Below, piece after piece: positions 32,101 through 41,249 of a stretch of DNA of 64,000 bases; the stretch's first letter is position 1, and every line of letters begins with the position of its first letter. The DNA is from Lytechinus variegatus. Taxonomy: Eukaryota; Echinodermata; Echinoidea; Temnopleuroida; Toxopneustidae. Under the pieces are notes generated by a model. The model was not told the DNA's origin. It searched no databases and saw only the letters and a program-made list of their open reading frames with translations. The position numbers and the translations under genes were made by a program. The DNA lies in contig NC_054741.1 of the NCBI RefSeq assembly GCF_018143015.1, positions 11,062,683-11,126,682 on the forward strand. The letters are read 5' to 3'.

Positions 32101-35100
32101 TACACACACACGTATGGTTTCCATCAAAGATCAGGTCATTTATTGTGTGTAACTTTGTTTGCAAACTACATACAGCTTCATGAAACTCAATCTAGGCCTC
32201 ATATGAAAGAAGTATATTACAAGTAGGAGGATCCTTACCCTTTTGTGAGCCTCTTCAATGTGCTTAGATGTTCCGTTTTCGGTCACATGTTGTGGGATTG
32301 CTTTGAGAAGATTCATGCATCCTGGATTCTGTGCTGCATCACTCTCTGATATGTGAACAGGAAGGCTCATGTTCACTAAATATGTGCAAAAAATGACAGA
32401 TTGAAGGCAAGTGTTATTCTTAATGAAAACATGTATAAAAACAACAACAAATAAACAGCGCTCTTCATGAGGGGAAAGCAAATTTTAAAACATTTTGAAA
32501 AATCAAAATGACTTTGCTTGGGGAAAGTTTTTTTTTCTCATTCTCAACATAAATGATACAGAACATAGGCCTATTTTTAGTGTTGGTCTGGGCCTCACTA
32601 AAAAGTGTGCTAGCCTCCAAAATTTTGAAAAATGAAACTATAGTGACTGACGTAACATGACAATTCACTGACTGGAGTGTCCCGTTTTTCCCCTCATAGC
32701 GTCTCTTTGTGGCACAAATGATCAAAGACACAGCGAATTTGCATTCATCAGTGTACACAAATTTGCCAGTATCTAGTAGTCATTCTTCCCTAGCTGACCT
32801 AACATTAGGCCTTGCCCTTGTACTATTAAGCGTAACTGGGCGCCGGGCTTTGGTTGTAATCATGCGCGTCCCAAATAAAAAGCCATATATTTATCCCTTC
32901 TAATGACACTGTTCTGGTAGATAAGTCAATTTCAACTTTTTAAAGAAAATGTATTTTTATCATTTAATAACTAAATTAGACTAGTTCCTAAATCTACTCT
33001 CGACAAAAGTGCTATGCTAAGCTAGTAGGCTACGCCACTTGTTCACTGCAACCATCCTGCCTGTGGGGAATCTACAGGTAGGACTATGGTATGCCAATGC
33101 TGTACATAGCACACACTTTGAAAAATCATTAAAATATCACTTTTGTGACCCAAATTACTAATTTCCATACAGTTGCAATTTTTTTTCATTAGTAACTTGG
33201 GAATATTTTTTGTATTCACCAGTGCGCTCAAAAACTTGAATTTTGGGCATATTTTTGTGTACGCCCTCTATTGGTGGAAAGTAATATGGAAAGAAAATTT
33301 TCATTTTTCAATCTCTATTTTTAATTAAGAAAAAAATATTTTAAAGAATTAAATTTACATAAGTGCCAAGTTATATGATGAATAGCTGTTATGAAAACTG
33401 ACAGTGTAAGAAAATCAAGCATTTGTCCCATATAAAAAGAGAAATTAAGCCAAACATTGCCACCATTATTTTGCCACACATGGGGATGTAACTGAGAACA
33501 AGGTTATATCATAACCTTGTTGAACTTGTTCATTGAATGAGTGGGCTAAGCCACTCATTCAATGAACAAGGTTATGATATAACCTTGTTCTCACTTATAT
33601 CTCCATGTGTGGCAAAATAAGGGTGGCAATGTTTGGCTTATTTTCTCTTTTTCTTGGGGGCAAATGCTTGATTTTTTTACACTGACAGTTTCCATTACAC
33701 CTATTATTCATACAACTTGACTCTTATTTAAATTTGATTCTTTAAATTATTTTTTTCTCAATTAAAAATAGAGATCAAAAAATGAAAATTTTCTTGCCAT
33801 ATTACTTTCCACCAATAGAGGGCGTACAAAAAATATGCCCAAAATTCAAGTTTTTGAACGCTCTGGTGAATACAAAACTTATTCCCAAGTTACTAATGAA
33901 AAATAAATTGCAACTGTATGGAAATTAGTAATTTTGGTCACAAAAGTGATATTTTAATGATTTTTTAAAGTGTGTGCTCTGTACAACATTGGCATACCAT
34001 AGTCCTACCCACTCATGGTTTCAAATCGTCTCGTGTGTGAAGGATTCATATGCACCTGGTGCACGCGAATCTTTCACACCCTTTGGTTACTAAAATAACT
34101 ATGACTTTACATTGTAGCTAAGAATTATAATTTTGCTATGACACTTACCGAACCATATGGATCGTTTGTTGAATTCTCTTTGCTGTTTTTTTAATAAAAT
34201 AAGAGCATTTTTCGTGATCTTCACGTAGTCGTAGATGCCTCTGGATCAGCGTTGATATCAACTTTTGCCTAAAGAGGGCGCGCGATATTATTCACAAGCC
34301 GGTAGGCACTTGAGAACCAAGTTTGAAAGGATACTCGTAAAATTATGTCACTCTCGCCGATGAATATTCATTAGATCGTGCGTGTTCAATACACACTGAG
34401 TGCATGCATGCAGAGTTTGTATTGAACACGCACGACCACGATCTAATGAATATTCATCGCGAGAGTGACGTAATTTTACGAGTGTCCTTTCAAACTTGGA
34501 TCTTAAGTGCCTACCGTTTGTTTACGGTATACCGTACCTTTTTTTACGGTGTTGCAAGCTAGCTGCATTCGAGGCGATCAGCATTATTTTCTTGCTCGTT
34601 CAATCCACTTTCATCATCTTGTCAAAAGATGGCGTACTTTACCAATAAGTATATACATGAGATGCAACCTGTTGATTTTTGGTACAATTTCCTATTACGC
34701 GCTGACGACTTGAATTGAGAATGTTCGTTACGAAAAATTGCTTTTCGATTGTTGTTTGCGTACTTTCCACTGCAGTATTAAAGGGGAATCCAACCCAAAT
34801 AAAAACTTGTTTTTGTCAGGAAAAGAAATATCAGACAAGGTGATAGGTGAAAGTTTGAACAATATTGGACAAACGAAAAGAAAGTTATGAATTTATAAAA
34901 GTTGTAAATATTGGTAATCACTATACCCATGGAGACTTCAAATTGGCCGCATGTGTGATGTCATAGTGATGTAAGGCAAGGCCTACTCTTCCATGTACTC
35001 CAATACATATTATGGCTAAAATGTCATTTTTCCCAAAAGTTTTATTTCAAATTATATTTTTCTTTCATGAGGACATAAAACAATATACTACCTGGGTTAT

Positions 35101-36326
35101 ATTTAGATTACTGCCCCAGGGGAATCGGTACTTAGGAGAAAACCACAAATCCCTGATAATAAAGTACATGGCCTATAGGAAAGTTGTCCTTGCCCCTTGT
35201 CATAATTTACTCACACAGTTGCCAATTTGAAATCTACATGGTATTAGTGATCTCAATTTTAAAGCAACTCTAACTTTCTTATTACTTGTCCGATTTCTTT
35301 CAAACTTTCACCATTCTGTTTGATTTATTTTTCTCCTTCCCAACACAATATTTTGTGGCCAAGGCTGTATTCCCCTTTAAGGACTGATCGAACAGAGTAT
35401 CCTGGTTGAGACTTGGAGGTAAGCGATAAAAACACTTTTATAAATAATTTCCAATTCCTTTTTAAAACAAACTTAAATCATTAAAAAAAGAATACCATAG
35501 TGGAGAAATACTGAAACTTTGGGCGTTTTTCATTCCCCTCACATTCGTGTGATGAATGAAAACGTCAGAGTCCACTATGTCTATGAAACTACATGCGTTG
35601 TGCGAGGTTAGTATTACTAACCTCGCATGTTGTGTGAGTGATACCTACCTGTAGATTCCCCACACCACAGGCAGGGTGGTAGCAGTGAACAAGTGTATTT
35701 CAATCTATTGTAATAAAAAAATCATTAAAGAATTCAATTTAATTAAGAGCAAAGTTAAAATAAATGATGAATACTTCACATATCTAACATCAATTTAATG
35801 GAAACTGACAGTATCAAAAATAAAATTGTCCCAAAAGATTGCCAACCTGTCCTTTTTTGTTTGAATACCCCCCCCCCCCCCCCCCCAGGATACAATGCAG
35901 TGCACAGGGAGTAGTAAAATAATAACAGAGAACAAGGCCAGGCATGAAAGTTATAACTTTGTTCATTGAATGAGTGGACCAAGCCCAAGACGGGTAGAGT
36001 ACGAGTACAGATAAATGCCAATGCCAAACGGTAGACCCAGGAGGTGGGACCGGGCGCTGGGCCCTGTGCTCGCCGCGCCTCCGCCTTGCAGATGTAACTG
36101 TTAGTGTTAGTCGTGTAATAGTAGCAGACATAAAAGTAAACATTCGGGACTGTAGTGTTATCGAAATCAGATACCGGTACCGACTTCATGGGAACGAAGA
36201 TGCGGTGCTCGCTGATTCAAACGTGATTGCCACCGGGTACTCAACCAAGGCAGGCTGGTTAATCAAGAGAGAGTCTAAAAAGGCGTAAACCCTACCTTTT
36301 ATGACAGTATTGTTATGCAAATCCAT
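26174..36326 (-). CDS. HAUS4: HAUS augmin-like complex subunit 4, 9 exons, complete
   Basis: Subunit of the eight-protein augmin/HAUS complex, which recruits the gamma-tubulin ring complex to spindle microtubules for branching nucleation. Minus-strand exons: 36296-36326, 32239-32375, 31269-31400, 30373-30519, 29816-29924, 28656-28789, 28026-28156, 27106-27174, 26174-26390. They total 1107 nt (368 residues; human is about 363) and all phases agree. Landmarks: AAQNPGCMNLLKAIPQHV at about 25-42 (human LLQNPYFSKLLLNLSQHV); AILLGLEKGKLLE at about 131-143; ERLRKKCEEL around 165; coiled coil of about 190-270; ARCHAMSLKIRVFEAKLL near 264-281; HLEGAV and NYEAIGTGFEEIVNEYQELT near 298-340; NKKWALRELKQ near the end. 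The short first exon (MDLHNNTVIK) joins in frame through V at the 32375 acceptor. An internal Met in exon 2 (32370) would give 356 residues. It converges on CNBD1. Confidence 0.9.
26515..26650. repeat. Dispersed repeat fragment in HAUS4 intron 8
   Basis: Contains GCAGCGCTTAGTGCTTCC, CACCTTACCTGGGTCAAATG and CAGCACAAAGTGG. The phrase CACCTGGGTTAAGTGCAGCAC at about 27817 is a second fragment of the same dispersed family. Confidence 0.4.
27725..27850. repeat. Dispersed repeat fragment in HAUS4 intron 7
   Basis: ACCTGGCTACGCTAGTCTAC, CATTCCGTTGATCACAGC and CACCTGGGTTAAGTGCAGC resemble phrases near 26570-26620. Family unknown. Confidence 0.4.
31478..31560. repeat. TAATAATGATGA microsatellite
   Basis: Imperfect TAA/TGA triplets in HAUS4 intron 2. 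Confidence 0.7.
33077..34009. mobile_element. Large foldback element, two ~460-bp arms
   Basis: The left arm (33077-33540) and right arm (33548-34009) are inverted complements over almost their whole length with scattered differences. Outer ends are GGTAGGACTATGGTATGCC and GGCATACCATAGTCCTACC. The shared inner phrase is CATTGAATGAGTGG and the apex is CTAA at about 33546. There is no coding frame of note. It lies in HAUS4 intron 1, so the HAUS4 pre-mRNA would form a very long double-stranded stem. Confidence 0.9.
34031..34080. repeat. Short hairpin
   Basis: GTGTGAAGGATTC...GGTGCAC against GAATCTTTCACAC, with the palindromic TGCACCTGGTGCA at the apex. It lies directly right of the large foldback. 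Confidence 0.7.
34301..34514. mobile_element. Palindromic foldback, ~95-bp arms
   Basis: The left arm (GGTAGGCACTTGAGAACC, AAGTTTGAAAGGATACTCGT, GATGAATATTCATTAGATCG, GTGCGTGTTCAATACA) pairs with the right arm (TGTATTGAACACGCAC, CGATCTAATGAATATTCATC, ACGAGTGTCCTTTCAAACTT, AAGTGCCTACC). The loop is about 25 bp and contains TGCATGCATGCA. Confidence 0.9.
34778..35380. mobile_element. TIR element (TTAAAGGGGAAT ends), ~600 bp
   Basis: Begins TTAAAGGGGAATCCAACCC and ends GGCTGTATTCCCCTTTAA. Subterminal AAGAAAGTTATGAATT and CAAATTGGC pair with TAACTTTCTTATTACTT and GCCAATTTG, so the arms are long and imperfect. The 72-codon plus-strand frame inside is a known kind of artefact of this family. It sits in HAUS4 intron 1. 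Confidence 0.8.
35496..35627. repeat. Two adjacent hairpins
   Basis: Outer hairpin: CATAGTGGA...GCGTTTTTCATTC against GAATGAAAACGTC...TCCACTATG (35496-35579), with CACATTCGTGTG at the apex. Next to it is the perfect palindrome TGCGAGGTTAGTA/TTACTAACCTCGCA at 35601-35627. Confidence 0.8.
35640..35990. mobile_element. Half-copy related to the 33-34 kb foldback
   Basis: ACCTACCTGTAGATTCCCC, CAGGCAGGGTGGT and GCAGTGAACAAGTG are the inverted complement of the flank at 33043-33085. AAAGAATTCAATTT, ATGATGAATA, GGAAACTGACAGT and TTCATTGAATGAGTGG repeat arm phrases of 33077-33540. It is split by a C run at 35869-35887. Confidence 0.65.
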
Positions 36327-36368
36327 GACGATCCTTGGAATTGTACGAATTTGTCGAACCGTATTTAG

Positions 36369-36391
36369 TTTTCGCGCTGGATGTGACGTCA
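36369..36391. promoter_or_regulatory. E2F-like and CRE sites upstream of HAUS4
   Basis: TTTCGCGC at 36370-36377 fits the E2F consensus TTTSSCGC. TGACGTCA at 36384-36391 is a perfect palindromic CRE (ATF/CREB). Both lie 45-65 bp upstream of the proposed HAUS4 start codon at 36326. E2F control would suit a mitotic gene. This is a sequence match only. Confidence 0.45.
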
Positions 36392-36399
36392 CTTTTAGC

Positions 36400-37300
36400 T
36401 CAATCGCATATCGACTATGGAACGCCAGGTTCCGTACATCATTATAAAAAGTTAGCCCTCACTCAAACACACTGATCAGAGCACCCGCCCCTAAAAATGA
36501 TCCATTGTAAAATGAAGTAACATATACATTGCAGCATGTAAAAACGTTAATTTCACTTTTATAGTTCTTGATTAAAATAAAAACACATAAAGAAATCCAT
36601 CCTGACCACAATTCATTTTCAAAACAGCAGACAAGAATAAAAAAAATATTGGTGAAAGTTTGAGGAAAATCCATCAAAGACTGAATTCAAAAAGTAACTA
36701 CAAATTTATTTTTTATTCGTGACGTCATATGCAAGCAGGTTCCCGTATATCGTGTAGTATTATAAAATAATACAAAAATCAAATAGAATGTCATTCATCG
36801 AGCAATGAACGCTGGAAATTTGATTGAAATCTGATTAAAACTAAAAAAAAGTTATTAAATTTTAAAATTTGGCCACATTCTGTGAAAATAGTTATGCACG
36901 CTTTCATTAGGTGGGCTAATTATGCCATGTCCTAGATTTCCCTTGCTTTTAACAAAAACGAGATTCCAGCTGTATAAGAATGCATTTTGGAACCATTCAT
37001 GTATTTTTTAGGGCCTTCATTTTTTTCCACAATAAGGAGTCTGTTGGGGACAAGACGGTCAATTAGGGGGTCCTGTTTGTAATATCCTCTGAAAGCTTTT
37101 CGATTTATTTCAAGCTTTCAGCTTACGATAGCTGGCCTCTGCATTTAAATTTATTTGTTATTGTTTGCATGAATTATGTCTATATCTATACAATTGCCAC
37201 CTTTGTAATTTGATCATTATGTATATTTGATGTTATATCATTATTACAAATTTGTAATAATGATTTATTATTATTAATAAATGCAGAAATACCTGCTAAA
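36400..37300. other. Intergenic, left of the GPCR gene
   Basis: AT-rich with no gene seen. The palindrome TCATTATTACAAATTTGTAATAATGA lies at about 37229-37255. Confidence 0.45.
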
Positions 37301-37311
37301 AATTTAATTTA

Positions 37312-37480
37312 AGTACACGTCTTCAGGAGACGGACAGTCAATCTGCCCGAAACGTCAAGTGTTCTCTCCCGCTAGTCACGGTACGTGCTACAACTCAATT
37401 CGCCGACTCAAGCCAGCCAGCCCTCTTCATCAACTCAACCCACTCTCACCTCTCCAACTCAACCAGCCTTCTACTCAAGC
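37312..37480. repeat. Hairpin with GAAACGTC motif and following C-rich sequence
   Basis: GACGGACAG-TCAAT-CTGCCC-GAAACGTC at about 37330-37359 forms a small stem with one mismatch. The same kind of motif recurs in retroelement tails of marine invertebrates. It is followed by repeated CTCAACYCA-like phrases to about 37475. Family not established. Confidence 0.35.
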
Positions 37481-38076
37481 TTCTTATGATTGATAACCTG
37501 ATTGTTTCTTTGTAGGAGGTAAATAACCACCATTAAGCTAATGACCGATAGGCCTAATATAATGCTACAAAGAGTTATCATTTCACCAGAAAGTTATAGA
37601 GATGCTTGAAACGCTCAAGGACGATTTCTTTACACAAATGACAGTTACTGCTAAAACGAAGGACATGTTTATTTCAAAATAAGTCCCCAGAGGCACTAAA
37701 AGCTAAGAAACATTTCATATATTATTCGGAACAGATCATGTAACTTATAACATGCCAATCATTGAGGAAATCGATACGGAGGGGTTCGTTTGAATGGAAT
37801 CTGCACATCAATACTGCCTGAACCAGAATCTCTCACCTGCCGCTAGCCACCCCCTAAAGTATACAAGCGCAGACTAAAAATCGTCACTTTGACCAATAAT
37901 CATACCTTCCGCCTTGTCTATAAAAGTGAAGACTAAACTCAAAACTTTCCCGGGGAAACTTTCTTTCAGTGTGGTACAGTCAGCCACAGTATATTTTCAT
38001 TACTAAACACCCTGCATTATGCTGTACGCGAATTGCGAAAAGCACAGGTCTGTGCCTGCAAAGCAGTTCCTCCTAC

Positions 38077-38700
38077 CTTGGTTGTACACATCATGTATCA
38101 TGTGCGTGTGTGAGTGTGTGTGTGTGTGTGTGTGGGGGGGGGGTACTACATTTTCAAGAAATTCTACCAAAAGTGAGCACCAGATTTTTACATTTTACTT
38201 TGGAAAAATATGTATATATTTATAAAAAATCGCTTGGAATAAACACATCGCGTCGCTCTCTCTATATAGGTTCTACTGTAGGCCTATATAATCTTTGATA
38301 TAAAAAAACCCCAAACAAACATAAAAGAATATCAAAATTTATTACCCCCGTAGGAAAACTCCTGCCTAGTACAGTCGTTTCTCTTCCCGCCTCCACCTTT
38401 CACAGAATCAGCCCCAACCCCTACCTTGGTTGTTCACAGCATGTGTGTGTGTGTGTGGGGGGGGGGGGTCATTTTCAACAAATTCTACGAAAGTGTGCTC
38501 CAGACTTTTATATTTCAATTTTGAAAAAAAAAAACACATCATGTCGTTTTCTAGGCTCTATGTAATTTTATTTAAAAAAACAAAAAAACAAACATAAAAA
38601 AAGATCAAGATTTCTTGTGCCTCCGTAGGAAAACTGCCTACAGCCGTTTCTCATCCCGCCTCCATGGCTTTCACAGAATCAGCCCCGACCCCTAGATTCT
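38077..38700. repeat. Two-copy tandem duplication, ~300 bp each
   Basis: Copy 1 starts at about 38077 and copy 2 at about 38421, each with CTACCTTGGTTGT. In the same order both contain (GT)n, a G run, CATTTTCAA.AAATTCTAC, CCAGA.TTTT, CGTAGGAAAACT, CAGTCGTTTCTC-like and TTTCACAGAATCAGCCCC. Divergence is visible throughout, so it is not recent. Confidence 0.75.
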
Positions 38701-39700
38701 CCACTTAAAAAAAAAATCTTCTCTTACCGTCTCTCATTTCTCTCTATCCCCTTTGCTGTTTGTGTTGAAGCACTTCAAGACGAAATCAATACCAATCGTC
38801 TAAGGACGTTTGATTTTGATCAAGGAGTTAATATTTCAATCTCAAATGCGCCTTGGAGATAAAGCTGTTTTCTTTGTGATCCAATACTGACAGGGAGATG
38901 CTTTCCTTAGGTTATTCACCGTCCACCATCTTGAAAACGACAACATCCGACAACAATTTTTAATCCTCCTTTCGTTTGGCAGAGTAACATCAGTTCATGT
39001 CAGATCCAAAAGCATTTTAACAAACTTTTAAAGTAAACTGCACATACACCATAAGCTATCAAAATCGCAGTTGGATGATAGGTGATAGGAGACTTTATGT
39101 GGATTCGACTTCCGGCTTCCGGGCACGGGGGGGGGGGGGTGAGGCATAACTTTGTTTGAAGAAACCTGAAAGAAATTGCTCATTTTATGCATACAGAATC
39201 ATCCAAAAGCCTAAAAAAATGCTACGTTATATGCATATGAACCGACAGCATCTTACTTATGGCTTGATCACAAATACCATTAAGAAATGTTACGAACGCC
39301 GTAAGAACGATTTTTAGACCATTTCATATTTTCCCAAGATCTTCTCAAGAAAGCCGTAAAAAACCAGCGATCGCAGACCGCTTGTAAGTTAACAGCTTAG
39401 TCGCTGGTCTTGTTAAAGATTTTTAAAACGTCGTTCGAAACGCTATATTGGTTAGTCACCATATGAACTTCGTTAGAACATCGTAAGAGTTGCACGTGCG
39501 AACATCATGCGACAACAGAAATCGTAAGATGGCCGTGAGTCTGAAAGAAAGAATAACTGGATGCATTCCTTCGAAAAATGTAAGAATTCTAGGGCAATTA
39601 ACTGTATAACCGAAAATCATTTCAATTCTTAAGTTGTTCTTAAGAAGGTCGTAAGATTATATATGCCTAATCTAAGAATCTCTACGAACGTTAGAACTTC

Positions 39701-41137
39701 TGACCAGACGTCCCGTATTTCCCGGGATCGTCCCATATTTTGCTCCTTTGTCTCGGCGTCCCGACAAACCCTTCCCGGGACGCCTATTTGTCCCGTATTT
39801 CAGAATATTGAACAAAATGTAGTTAAAACATTTGAAAGGGACGAATTTTCATCAAATAACCAAAGATGACGAAGCAGTGACAACAATGAAATCTACAACT
39901 GTCATTAGTAAACTTGTGCAAGTTCTTCTATGATTTTCTTGCTAACCCAATACATTGCAAACGAATTGGCCTCCTGCCTGTGTGTGACAGGCTACTATCT
40001 GGACAATCTCACATGTAAAACTGTTTTCCACCCCAAAATCACAAAATCGGCGGTAATTTTTTTATGATTATATTATGGATTCTCAAATTACTGATTTGAA
40101 GATGTAATTGGAGGAACAAGTTATTAGATGTAGTTGTTTCAGCTTTCATTTTGAGTCTTGTTGTGCATGATGCCTCAACGTTTCATCTAAATTTTAAGTT
40201 TGACGATGTTTCACTTTGAAATTTTATTCATTTCTAAACATTTTAGTTTTTTTAAGATTTCAAAAATATATCTAAAAAGACACCAAATATCATGATTTTT
40301 GTTAGACGATCGGATTTTTTGTCTGCTTCAATTTTGAAGTTTTTTCCTTTGTTTCTTCTAGTCTTCTTTCTTTGTCCTTCTATCCTTCCTTCTCCCACTT
40401 TTTTGTTCCATCTCTCTTTATTTCTTTTTTTCCTTTCTCTCCCTCTCTCTATTCATTTGTATTTTTTCCTTTTTTCTCTTACTTTCCATCTTGATTAATT
40501 TTTTTTATTTCCTTACTTTTCTTTGCTTCCTTCTCTCCATTTCTCTCCTTTTTCTTTTCGTTTTTCTCGCCTTTTCCATTCTTAATTTTATTTTTCCTTC
40601 TAATTCTTTTCCCTTATTCTTCCTTCCTTTCTTTCTTTCTTTCTCCCTCCCTTCCTGCTTTTCTTATTTCTTTACTTTTCTTTCTTTCAAAGAATGAAAG
40701 AAGCATTTTTTCTTTCTTTCTTTCATTCTTTCTTTCCTCCTTTTTTTCTTACTTTATTTTTGTTCTCTCTCTCCCCTATTTTATCTTTTACACATTTATT
40801 CATCTTCACTCCCTTTCTTTTTTCTTTCTTTCTGTATTCATTTCAAAGAATGACGGAAGCCTTTTTTCTCTCTTCTATTCTTTCTTTCATCCTTCTTTTA
40901 ATCTAACGTTCTTTTATTTTTTGTCTTTTTCCCTTCATTTTCCCCTTCATCTGTATTTTTTTCTTTTCAATTCATCTCTTTTCTTTAGTCTTTTCTTTCT
41001 CTTTTCGTTCTTTCGGTCACCCTCCCTTCCAGTTCTTATTTTTTTTCTCACGAGTCTAACACTGTGTAGCCTTCTTCATGTTCTTTGTTGACCTTTTTTG
41101 TCGACTGTCCCGTATTTCATTTTGTGAAATCTGGTCA
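39701..41137. mobile_element. Possible non-autonomous element with pyrimidine-rich core
   Basis: The left end TGACCAGACGTCCCGTATTT has an inverted counterpart at the right end: TCCCGTATTTCATTTTGTG then TCTGGTCA, giving an 8-bp TGACCAGA repeat. TCCCGTATTT is found at both ends. The core at about 40330-41050 is a 700-bp C/T-rich tract ((CTTT)n, (TCCC)n) that opens spurious Phe/Ser/Leu frames. The flanks (39280-39700 and 41140-41240) contain repeated CGTAAG/TACGAACG phrases, so it may have inserted into another repeat. Confidence 0.45.
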
Positions 41138-41249
41138 CCAACTCAGAAGTCATACGAAAAGTGAGATTTGTACGAACGCATGGTTCGTACAACCTTTGTG
41201 ACCGAAGCTTTACCAAAACCTAGAAAAATGACATTCGTAACTGACATTT

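Noticed and set aside
34149-34210. Alternative HAUS4 5' untranslated exon with a GTAAGT donor at 34148
   Set aside because: Possible, but the 36296 exon gives coding continuity with the human N-terminus, so it is preferred.
35012-35230. 72-residue plus-strand frame
   Set aside because: It lies wholly inside the TTAAAGGGGAAT TIR element and has no domain.
40292-40906. Phe/Ser/Leu-rich frames
   Set aside because: They are translations of a C/T-rich low-complexity tract.
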